From contig JBAJFG010000029.1 in NCBI GenBank assembly GCA_037903475.1, positions 2,405,885 to 2,469,884 of the forward strand: a DNA stretch of 64,000 nucleotides, given 5' to 3'. A program made the position numbers and the translations under genes. The DNA is from Ancylostoma caninum (taxonomy: Eukaryota > Nematoda > Chromadorea > Rhabditida > Ancylostomatidae). A model generated the notes under the pieces. The model was not told the origin of the DNA. It saw only the letters and a list, made by a program, of their open reading frames with translations, and ran no database searches. Of the stretch, positions 22,182 through 34,100 are shown one piece after another. The stretch's first letter is position 1. Each line of letters starts with the position of its first letter.

Positions 22182-25100
22182 ATGTCGTCAAACGATGGAG
22201 GCAGTCGCGATTGCGAGAACACTGGCGATGAAGTGGGAGGATTTCAGATGGTGAGAGCTTCATTCTACTTCTTCCTGAGCAGTATTTCCCTTCAGAACGA
22301 TACTTAACACATTTTTTTTTGCTTCCAAAAAATGATCTGGGGATTGGTGTTTGCTCGATTTTCTTCTAGTGAAAAAGAATAGGCCGATGCTTGTTTGGGG
22401 ATGGTCTTATAACTGATTCTTTTATTTCCTTAACAATGCAAATGCTCGACACTTGTTGTTTAGGAGCAAGGACGCGCTGTGGACAGCCCACTTGGTCAGC
22501 TCGATCCGTCGAGAATAACGCACATGGTTGTCGACCAGGTTGGATTTGGCGGTCCTGGTGTGCAGCCTGACAATGACAGATTTGTCGTACCTGGACCTCC
22601 TCATCAGGTACGTTGCTGACCGGAATTCGCGTGGTCATTTAACCGTCCAATAAAAATTTAATGATTTTGAAGTGAATATTGTACATACAGCAAACACCAG
22701 TGGTGAAAGGGCCCACATACGTGCGCTTTATATGCCTGTTTAGACACGTAGAAACAGAAAACAGAGCTTTGAGCTAAAAGAATGGCGACGATTGCATTTG
22801 ATGTAAATCACTCTTGCATCACGGAACATCACAGGACTTGCATCGTTCAGTTGTTTTGCCGTGCCACCCCACTATTAGAGCACAGCAGACCAGCTCTGAA
22901 GGTGCTGCTGCTGATGTTCAGCTTGTGTTTTTGTTCTCGTTCTAAATTCGAAAAGAAAGAAAAAAACACCAGCTGAACATCAGTAGCAGTTATTACAGTG
23001 TCCACTCAGACACTGGAATAACTGCTACTGATGTTCAGCTGTTTGCTAACTTCACTGGGCAGGCTGAAAACAGTTGTAAGACACCGGGCAAGCCCCCACC
23101 TCTCTTTTCGGGGGCTTCAATCAAGTACTGAGTCCCACTCCCCCTCCCTCCTCCCCCTACACCTTTTTTTCTTATCAGCGCGCACACCGGGCAGGTCTGA
23201 ATATGCATAATTCGATTACCGGGCAGACCGGCTTCCCATTACCACTCAGGCCGCCGGCACACACCGGTCAGCCCGGATGCCCCAAACCGGAGTAACCTCG
23301 TAAGGGGCGTCGCCCCCCCCCCTCCCCCCTGTGAAAGAGTGTGCAGCTGCTCCTCCGTGCCAGTTAGGTAGTGCTGCGCGGTATTCTATGATGCAAGAGT
23401 GGTGACCGGCACTGTGCATCTGAACAGGCCTCTTGAGAATTACATTGTGTTGACACAAAATTTTCACAGCCACTGCCCTCCAATTGTGGTGCATTTGTGC
23501 GACCATTTAAAGGTTCCTGACGCATTTCTAAATTGCTTGGTGCTGGATTTCTACACCATCATGCTATTTTTTAGCAGTGGATTCGATCTTCGCCTGCAGC
23601 AAGTCCATCTGTCATGGCTTCTCCATCAAAAGGTATAGTGCTGTTTCTTTCTTTCATCCAGTTCTGACATTCTACATCAAATTCCTGTCAATTTACGAAT
23701 TGAAGTCTTGTGCCTGAGTGAGGGTTTATGGGAAACCCATGATGATATTGAGCGGCTGATGTGGTTACATGAACAGTGTCTTTGTTGTTCCTTGATATAA
23801 CATTAAGCTGCTTCTACTATCCGGATTCCTCACTGAATTTCCTTTAAGTGTTGTTATCATCAAATGAACACGAAGAAGTGCAGAGCCCTCATAAAACTTT
23901 TGTTCTTTTCCATCCTGATGTGTGCATTCCACTTGGTAAGTAGTACGATTGTTGAAGTCTGACGAAGGCGTTATTTACGCTGAAGGCTAACAAGAATAAA
24001 GACATTAGGAAGAGTCAATAATCTTCGAAAAAATAGTACGATTTTTCAGTCCTAGTAGAAACTTTCAGAATTTGCCCATTTTCACCACGAATTCAAAGTT
24101 TTTACACGTCTGTTTTGAAAGTATGAACAATTTGAACAGTTTTTGAATGCATTATGCAGCAGCTTTGTACTTCGGTACTAGCTGGGGAGATATGCTAGAG
24201 CTATCTGATGAAGTGTTAATCCGATGGAGAATAGTTGAGCAGATGAATGAGGGAACAACTTATCAGGGTAAGATTTCAAATTGTTATGTCTGAGGACTGT
24301 AGCTGGATAAAGGCACGATATATAGCTTTTGTTAATTTTGCTAACTTATGTTGTACCTGTTATATTATTATTTTGGGAAATGCAAGATGACGGTTGCAAT
24401 TTCTTTCTGTCTGTCCGCTTGACCTTATTTCCTACCCTAACCACACGGTTGCTTTGGCGTACCGATTTCAGAATCTCCTAGAGGGTTCGCATTTGTCATT
24501 TTGAACTCAGTTTTCATTCGATACTGTTATTTGAGGATGCAAGTGATCGTTTTAGTAAAGTTAGCGTGAGAAAACCTTCGGGTTTCGCTTATTTCATTTG
24601 GAACTCATCTGATGAACGTTTTACTCTTTTTTGCTCTGATTGACAGTCTTATCGAAGTTTTCTATAGCATCTCGAAAATTTCTGCACAATTTCTGTTTTC
24701 TTCGGCTGCTGCTTGGAAGACGTGTAGAATATGCTCGGTGCTGCTCATCTTCCTTATCGTACATATAAGTTTTGAAAATTTTCTGCAGTCACCATTGAAC
24801 AGTGTTTTCATATACCGTGCAAGTAATTACGCTAGACAAAAGGAAATTCGAATTTTGTTTATATAGAGAACAGGTAATCTTGTGTGTCATTGGTATGCTT
24901 TAGTGGAATGGACGAACGTTAATGCGAAAATTATGGGTGATCTGCTAGTCCAGGAGGGATGAGTTCCTTTCAAAAAGCTATTTTGCTCCATTAGTCCAAG
25001 AGGGATGAGTTCCTTTCAAAAAGCTATTTTGCTCCATTTTTCTCATAATCAATATCCTTCTGATTTCGCGAAGCTCTTCGATGGTTTCTATAGATTTCTG

Positions 25101-28100
25101 CTTGATATATTCGTCCACGCCGAGAGTGCACGTAAGAATTACCGTGAATTTTCATAAGTCCCATCCCAGGTCTTTCTCATCAGAACAGAAACATATCTTC
25201 TGCAAAGTTTTCTTGTATAACTAGTCCTCATCATATTGCCCACTCACTTCCCTCTGTAGATTGAGTCCTGTGATATTTGGCCTAAGGTCTGTACTAGAAT
25301 TTTAGCATTTCATCGGAATCCATGAGAACTATAAGTATTGCTATGAGAAAGCCTGGTGTTTCTTACGGTATTACAGTGAAAATTTCGGAGGAAGTAGAGC
25401 ATCTTTGCACCAGTGGCGGACGCAGAAAGTGGGCGGGGGAAGGGGGTGGGAGGAGGGGCATGGGGAAAAAGAAGTGGGGTATCCGCCGTTTGAGGGACAC
25501 AGATGGAAAATAAAATTAATAAAAATATTAATTATAATGATAAATATTAAATAAAAACCATATTAAAATAATAATAAGAATAAACAATTAAAAATGAACC
25601 AATGCATGCGCCCCCCCCTCCTCCCCTGCGTCCACCACTGCTTTGCACCTAAGCCGGGTCGAATTTGTTCATCGTCTGAAAAGTGGAGCTAAATTGTAAA
25701 AATCTTCGGAAAAGAAAACGTCTCTTTTCGCTCAGACCAATTGGTTCTGAAGTAAGAAGTCGATTTTTCTATTTATGGCGTGGTTTTACAAAGATTCCGT
25801 TTTATTCATCACATCCCCGTTTTGACGCTGTAACGAACGCAGATTTAGCGGATATATCACAGTTCATTCATATTTTGTATTTACATCGGGTTTTAACCTG
25901 ATAACGCTGACCATTTGCATATGTTCTATCTTGTTAATAGTCCGGTTGGTTCTGTTTTCATTCCCAGTCCTCTCCTAGTATCTCAGGCACTCCCACCGGC
26001 CGAGCGGCGGGCGAATTCGGGTGACCGGCCGGGCGGCTCGCCAATTCCGGCCGAGCGGCGTGCGAACTTCAAAAACCGGCTGAGCGGCACCCCTAAATTT
26101 GAATGCCGGCCGAATTACCGGCTGAGCGGCGCGCGATTTCAAGCAACCGGCTGAGCGGCGGCGGGTGAATTCTGTGTTTTAGGGTTGTAATAGTTGCAGG
26201 AAAGGTCTACCAAAGGTTGTAACGTACAGTGATGTCACGCCATGTGAACCACACAGCGTTATGGTTTCAATTATCCTTGCGGAGCGTCCTGATACCGCAG
26301 AGTGGGGCTACATCACACAACTGGTCCGCTTCTCTGTATGTAGAAGGTATACTGGTGTACAGATGCAAGTAATCACACGATTGATCGGTCAATGTGGGGG
26401 AGGGTAGGAGGAGGCGAGTGGTGATGCTTCGCCGACGCCTAGTATGAAGACGTTGCATAAAGCTCAATTATGGGCTATTCGTCATTCTACACTTTTTCTC
26501 TGTTATCACCCGAAAAAAGTGTGCAGTAGTAAACTTATCTATACTGTGATGAAACCATCGTATAAACACTTATTTCATTATATTGTCAGCTCACAGAGCT
26601 CGCATCACAGTATAGATAGTCCCGGTGAAAGCGTATCAACATCACCTGAACACAGTGTAGATATCTTCAAGTTCCAAATCCACGCAGCGGGAAGTTGTTA
26701 CAGCAGCGAGGCTTAGCAAGCGAATTAAGACTAAAGGACTCGATTCAATCGACAGTTAACTTCTACATGTACCGTAGTGAACTGATCACATCCACCCCCC
26801 AAGATGAACCCTAAATCAGGTACGCTATGCCCGCGTCTTGCCCAACATATCAGCAAAGTAGTGGGCTGATAAGAAACGGAGGCATTGGGAAACTGATGGA
26901 GGCTGAATGCATGAACACGGATGGCCGAGTGGGTTGCGCATTGGACCATCAATCAATGAAGAACAGTGGTGAGGTGAGTTCGAATCCCCCCAGTTGGAAG
27001 AACGAAGTGGAGCAGAACAAATAACAGTTGGGATTACAAGAGTGGTTGTTTTCGTTTTGTTAAGGTTGTTCTTATTCTTATTCAAGTACTATCAGTATAG
27101 GGATTCTGGCTCAGATTTGTTTTTCAAACGAGATCCCAGTTAACACTTGTAAGCCAACAGAATTGCTTGACGGACTAGGCGAATCCATTACGAGGCATGA
27201 TTGAGTCCTGAAAAGGGCTAGGAACGAATACCGAATCCCTGTAGACCCAGCAGATCCAAAGTGATTTGAATGCCTCCGGCCCGGCGGCGGGCGATTCCCG
27301 GCCGAGCGGCGGACCTGAAACCGGCTGGGCCGGTTTTCCGGCGGCCGCTCGGCCGGAATTCGCTCGCCGCTCGGCCGGCACGAGTGTCTGAGATCTTCCA
27401 TCTCTCACCAAGATTTGAAATTGTGGGCAAATACATGGTAGATAGGAGAATAGTTGCCGGTGGGCATATGAGAGGTCTTAACACCTAGTTTTGCCCTGAG
27501 CTATTGAGGTGATGAGAAGTTGGTTTAGCATAGTGCCTTTTGAGTTCAGATCTAGCAAATTTACTTCACATGAACTCATGTTTCGACTATTTTTTTCCTA
27601 TGTGGTTCTCGCAGCGTTCCACTGCTTTGGTAGTTGTCCACAACCTCAACCACTCCCTTGGCTGCGTAGGATTTTTGGGGTGGGCCCCATGTGAGGGCGG
27701 CGGCGAGAGATGGGAGCAGGGGGGGGGAGGTGGCGGTGGTGAAGAGGGGTGCCACCACACACAAACACGCCGAGTCGTGGGCCAGACGAAGACACAGAGA
27801 GTGCGCGGTAGGAACGCAGAGTAGGCTGAATGGGATACTTCTGCGGCCCCATGTCCTCTGTTTGTGGTCAGCTATGTGGAAGCTATCACTGTAGCTTCTA
27901 AACCAACCGCCTCTACACATTTCGATCGTTAGCTGTTTCCATCGCCGAATCGATCGCTTCCGGTCAGTCGACGCCGACCTGTTCGAGTCAGCACAGCGCC
28001 TTTAACGCGGTTAATTGGAGTGTTTTCGTGAATTGTAGTAGCTTCGGTGGCCGTACAGTAGGTCACTGAGATGCCTGTATGTCTAGGATGTATGGATAAG

Positions 28101-31100
28101 TTCCGCAGCAAAATTTGTTTTTCAACATGTTCACATTTAACCCATGGAGCCGTTCGTTTTTTTTTTTGTAGTAAGCAGCGCTTTTAGAGACTGCTGGAGA
28201 CTTCTTATGATAGTCCCACTTTAGGCAATCCACTTATTTATCGTTTAATAATAATCGTGAAATATCAAAGTAACATAACGAAGTACCTGCCGTTCTGCAG
28301 TAGCGCCGGTAACGTTAATAGTGTTCGTCTAATAAACGTTCAAATCTTGTAGAACAATCTGCATGAGCAATGAAGCAGTGTCTGTATTCCAATCCATGTA
28401 AACGAAAATTTTCGCTGCATTAATTTTTGTGGTCAATTTTAGTTTTTTTGCATTCATTTTTCTAATCACTTTTGGTTTTTTTTTCGTTCAAAACGTATAT
28501 AGTACCCTTTGGGACCCTTTTTATTGTTGCTCTGAACGTATTTTGGGGTAAAGAGCTGTATTACTTTGATTTTCTTGGTGTTCGAGAAAAAAATACTAAA
28601 AAGGTACTGTGCATAGACTCAGTTTTTGATCCTGTCTTGTCACACAGCTACAAAAATGTTAGTACGATGCGAAAGAGATGTAACTTTTGTGGTCGTGGTC
28701 GCCATCTCGAATAACCTTCATATGTTAATTCCCAGCAAAAAAAGTACATCTGCACTCATGCAAGCGTATCCATCTATGAGCTGTATGTATGTTGCTTAGA
28801 AGAACATTGATGTTTTCTTTTGCACCGTGTCATACGAGAAAGAAGACTGTATTTGCGACCATCATCGTGATATATTCCTAATTATATTATAAGGATTATT
28901 TCATTACGAAATGTCACGGACACCAACTGTCCTTCGTGTCAATTGAAACAGCCCTGCGTATTTCTTTCGAATGTGTCCTTCTCAGACCTTTCTAGAAGTT
29001 AAGCCATATTTTTGGTGTTATTCTTCAAGTTCAACACTTTTGAAATCCAGAACTGCTCGGAATGGGTCTTGAGTTGGGTGAATAGTGTGGCCGGCGTCTT
29101 GACGGCCAGCGTTGCCTGGGCGTCGCATCCTGTTGGGCGCGCTCAGGCTGCTGCCTTGTCCATAAAATTCAGCATACGCTTTTCTTTCGTTAACATCCTG
29201 TCCCTCTGGCCATTGGTTTTATGGCTGTGCTCGGGTTTACAACCTCTTTTAATGAGAATAGAGATTAGGTCCTTTGCCCTGACCAATTAGTAATGTTCGT
29301 TTCGGGCGAATGTTTTCTATTCTGACTACACCACCAAAGCTGCTGAGGTATAAGTCCTTGAATCGCTTGTATTTCAGCGATGGACGGTTGCGGTCAGATG
29401 CAACCGCGAATGGGTACTCCAACGAACGTCATGCATATTCAGCAAGGTAAGGTTATTTAGCAAGCAACGTAACTTGGAGATCAATCTTCCTTTCAGGAAC
29501 AATCGGAAGTCCTTCAGTGGGTAGCGCACCTATGACACCACAACAAATGATACAGCAGCAGGGGCTTATGCAAGGCCAGCAGACGCCTACAGGCCAATAT
29601 GACCAAGCCGTGGGATTTCCGCAACAACAACAACAGCAGCAAATGCCCCAAGGATATCCGCAAGGGATCTCTGAAAGTCCAGGTTGGTTGCATTTCCGTT
29701 CTATGGCTTCATTTCCCCATTTACAACTGTTTCAAATTGTAACTAAACGCATAGAGAAGGGTGTGCTTTTAGATATTCTCTGGATGAGTCTGTGAATGCT
29801 AATTTTATATTTTTAAATACTAGTTTCGACGTGTCTTTCTTTTATGGGCTTCAATGAATGCAGAAACCTTTGATTAGTGAATTTTTCTCGATTTCTCAGG
29901 TGCTCTGCACATGCAACAGCAGCAAATGATGGGATCCGCTGGCGGCCAAGGTGATAGCTCACCAGGAATATATGCCAGACAGCAGCAGATGATGGGGCAG
30001 CAGCAGCAACAACAACAACAGCAACAAATGCTGAACCAGCAGCAACAACAGCAGCAAATGATGGGACAACAGGTTCTTTTTTTGATTAATAGTACTCCAT
30101 GTATGTATTGTCGTAATCGATCTTACATCTTCGAGAGGAGGTCTGCAGCTAAATCTTAACGCATTAGCTTCGTAGTTCATCTTGGCGTTGACCTTCTATA
30201 GATTATTATATGCTAATGGTGTTTCTTCTGTGCTTCTATATGTTCTCTCTCAACATACGTGGAAAATTGGGGTTTCTCCTTGAGTCATTGGAACCTGATT
30301 CACGCGTGTCCAACATGGTCAAAATTTCCCCCGGCATTTATTCATTAATAAAAAAACAGGTGAAATTGTTTCAAACTAACTTTATGAGTGATGCGAATGT
30401 GATACGAACGCTTGAAAGTGATCTCCGTATGAGAATGGATCAGGGGAGCCAAGTTTGACCTTGTTGGACAACGCAGGACCATGTTTCTAAAATTCGATGA
30501 AAATTTACCACTTGTTGAGTTCGAAATGGTTGCAGATGATGGTTCAGCAACAGATGGGCATGATGGGCGGAACTCCTCAGCAGTTTTATGCTCAACAAAA
30601 TCCACAAGCACAGTGGACTCAGCAGCAGCAACAGGTATATAGCGTTTTGTCCTTATTCTATAGGTACTCCATTTGCTGCATTTATTTTTTGTTTTCGTGA
30701 ATAAGACTTTTGTACGAAAGCTTCTTCACTCCTGTAGTATAAGTACCACGTTTTCGTGTTGTTACCTTATTGATGTTAGATTTATTTCATGTTATCCATT
30801 TTCAACTACGTCACCAAACCAAATGAAGTAAGTGACAGTGAAAACCCATGCTTAGAAACGTTGCAGGGGTATTTCAACGTTTTTTTTTTCGGTGTGACTG
30901 GCGAAAGGGTTGAGATTTGAGCAAAAATATGTCTCGGAGAGTGACATTGTTAGCGTGTTTTATGCGTTGAGAACTAGAAGCTCTCAATATTTCTTCGCAA
31001 ATGATTGACAAGATGTCCTTCATGGTTTCTCAGAACTACTCTCTTCCAACATCTGTTCCCATGATACTTTCGGCTGACTTCTCATGTTTTTTTTTTCAAA

Positions 31101-34100
31101 AACTATGCTACACTTCCGTGTTAAATAGCATTAGTTTGTAAGACATACGTTAAGAAAGTCTCGTAGATATGCTCCTTTTTTTACCGTTACCCCATTTGAT
31201 TAAGATCTTTATTTGAAAATGCCTGGAAAGGCAGGGCTTGTTGCTCTCCTGTGGAAATTCCTTTCGAACTTGTGCTTGGTACTCGCACTACGCTGTTGTT
31301 TCCCTTCTACTTAAATGATAATTAAGAGTAATACCAAATTTATGCCAGTGTAGAGATACGAATTTCAGATGCAGCAAGCACATTTTGTTCGACAGCCTCA
31401 GGTGATTGGCGGTGCTCCGGGTCAGCGTGTAATGATCCAGCGTGTCCCATATCCGCCTGGTACGGGTAAGATATCCATTATTTCACAAGTGCTAGACGTT
31501 TTAATGTAGCCTAACGACGTCTATAAGCTCACTATTCATCTTTATCCTCGTTTTTTTCTGCACCTTAGGTAGGGGTCGATTTTTCTCGTACATTGACGAC
31601 GTAATGATCGTTTCCGGTATTCTGCTGCCCCTGTTCTATACTTCAGGGAACGATTTCGAACATAACCTGCCAAAGTCCTGGTTTTTATAATAGCTTGTGT
31701 AATGATCTGAATTCTTGTTGTTTGTATTGGTGGACAATGCGATTTCACCTAGGTCTTATTTCTTTTGGTGCTGTTTCTGGCATGCAAGACCTGTTCATAT
31801 GAATTCGTTGCTTTCTGAGGTCCCTACGGAAGCATAGAGCATGGTATATGCACATACGATCTCTTTTCTGTATTCACATGTGGTGAGTCGCTCGCTACGG
31901 ATTGTTGGTGCAGAGATGAGCAACTCAGCTGGTTTTAAGCACAACGTTCCCACAAAGTCGCCGTTCGTCGTTCTTTAGTTGATGAGCAGCCACTTTACAG
32001 TTTGATGTTTCGCATTCTCGGATAACAATGCTCGCTCCGAAGCTTCATCGTTGCGAAAGCTTCATTACTACCGTCTAGCTCTTCGCTAGATTCTTCATGT
32101 AGAAGCCTATTCTTGTTGTCCATTGTGACAAATTCTCCATGGAAATGGGTTTTCTATATATCTTTCCTATATATTTGAATATCTTAATCTTCCCTGATCG
32201 GTTTTTTTACTTCAAAGGTAGTGTGAAATACCCCTTGGCAGTCGCTAACGATTAAAGATTGCTGCATGAGTCAATAATGTCTGTCCCGTATTGCTCCATC
32301 CACGAATTGCCACCGATATTTGCAGAGTACTAGGCTTCCATTGTGGATGGGAGCAGTGTATCCGCCTATACAGCGTGGATGAAATATTACTAGTGAATGA
32401 CTGCCTTTCTTCTCCTGTTTGTGTGGGCTATTTGTCGTGCTTGGAGCGAGTCTACATAGGAGCATTCCGTGCCTCACCATTTGGCATCCATTTTCTGTGA
32501 AATCTGATCCGAGACGGCTGCAGTTTCAATCAAGCGAAAGACATTTTACTGGCTTTTATGCCATACTGAAACGCCGAGCATTCCTTTCGTCATATCGCTT
32601 CAATTTACCCTGTTATTTTGCGATTCTTCTACAATCCGAGATCTTCTCAAAATTCATAACTCGTTGTTTCGTATTGGAATCAGCTTGTTTAGCGATTTTT
32701 TGGGCAAAATCCTGTTCTTCCAGCATTGCTGACATTCGTAGCTTTCAACTGACATAAATTTTTTTGTTGCTGTTATGGTGAAATTTAATGGATAAATTGT
32801 TGTCATTCTCCTTTCATCCTGCCAGATATTACTGGGTGTTCGCTTGAGGATTTTTTGCTTTTCGAAGCTTGTGTAATCTCATCTCCATTGTCTTTATTAG
32901 CACTACGAAAATTGCCTATTTTCCTTTGATGATTCAAGAAATTTTCTTCTTCTTTTCTTATCCTTTCATGTATGTAACAGGGTCAACTGGATGATAATAC
33001 ATAGATAACCGAGAGGGCGAGGGCACTAATGGGCAGAAGAAGGTCATGGGCTGTTGGAACCTGATAAATGTAAGAGAGAACATATTTCCGCTAACATGCT
33101 AAGAGGACGCATCGTGAGGGGGGGGGGGGGGGTGTCGCTATGATGGGGTGGAGGTCTGTAACCAGAAGGGAGAGTTTATCCTGCTTGATGTCGTTGTTTT
33201 TTGACGACAAATTTGTATGCAGAGAGGCGAAGCGGGTCATATTTTGCTAGTTGACGGACCCGGGAGGAGGGGGGGGGGGGACGAGTCGAACTATCTCATC
33301 ATCAAGTCTCTCGTTTTGCGTGACATTCGACGTTCAGAAGCAGGGGAAAGTAAGCGTGTAGACAGTTATCAATTGCTGTTTTAAGCTTTTGTGAAAGGTA
33401 GATGATTAAAACCGAGCGGTTCCTTTTGTTGGCAATGTGAAATTTCAGCGAATTTTTTTTTGCGTGAGGTATCTAGTACATGACTCACGAACTATGACTC
33501 TGAACACCGCTCTCACAAATGGATGTTCTACCTATAAGAAGAATTGATCATGGAAGGCGCCACCCCATTTATCTTTCCCGTTTTCTTCCTTTTTTTTCTG
33601 ACATTTTTCGAGGTTTTTTTGTGATTTGAGATTTGGAAATGATTGGACTTGAGCATGTGGTCTGCGTCCAGCTCGTGCTCTTCGCAACGGAGGCATTGTT
33701 CGCCGACGTCTTTCACTTCTGAGCGCATCCACAAAGCTGCAGTTTTTGCTCGCTGCGTTGTAACAAGAGCCCAAGCGCTAGCATTCTTATTCTGCTCGGT
33801 TCTGATGTTTTAAAAGAGATCCATCATGCTGCCCGGTAGTTCGAGGCTCAGAGATCCTATCCTGGGTCTACGTATTTTTCGGTAATTTTTAGATAAGCAG
33901 ATTTTACCTTTCTGCAGATGCATGTGTGGGTCATTCTTGGCTGAGAATCCTAGCCGCATCTAGTTAATTCTTGAACTCCTGCTAAAGTGGTTCTCAAAAT
34001 TATTGTACGTTTTCCACATAAAGCAAGAGTTGCATTGCTGCCATTTGAACTATTTGTTAGTCGAAATTGTGGATGTTTGGAGTAGCGTGTAGTGGAAATA

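Larger units (their letters stand above)
25641..27604 (+). other. Intron 4 of copy B, repeat-bearing middle part
   Basis: No exon is seen. The stretch contains the two GC-rich repeat clusters and a tRNA-like sequence, and is almost entirely missing from copy A, which resumes matching near 27555. Confidence 0.55.
22105..32130 (+). repeat. Arm B of the inverted segmental duplication
   Basis: Plus-strand counterpart of 1-6615. It contains B-only material: an insertion in intron 2, and the 24160-27555 segment with exon 4, a hAT MITE, GC-rich repeats and a tRNA-like sequence. The end near 32130 only reflects the window start in arm A. Confidence 0.9.

Noticed and set aside
22895..23045. CRISPR-like repeat
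   Set aside because: Only three copies, alternating in orientation, without equal unique spacers, in a eukaryotic intron.
26905..26995. Functional tRNA-Leu or tRNA-Ser
   Set aside because: A and B boxes are good, but I could not build a paired acceptor stem and anticodon arm; a tRNA-derived repeat is safer.
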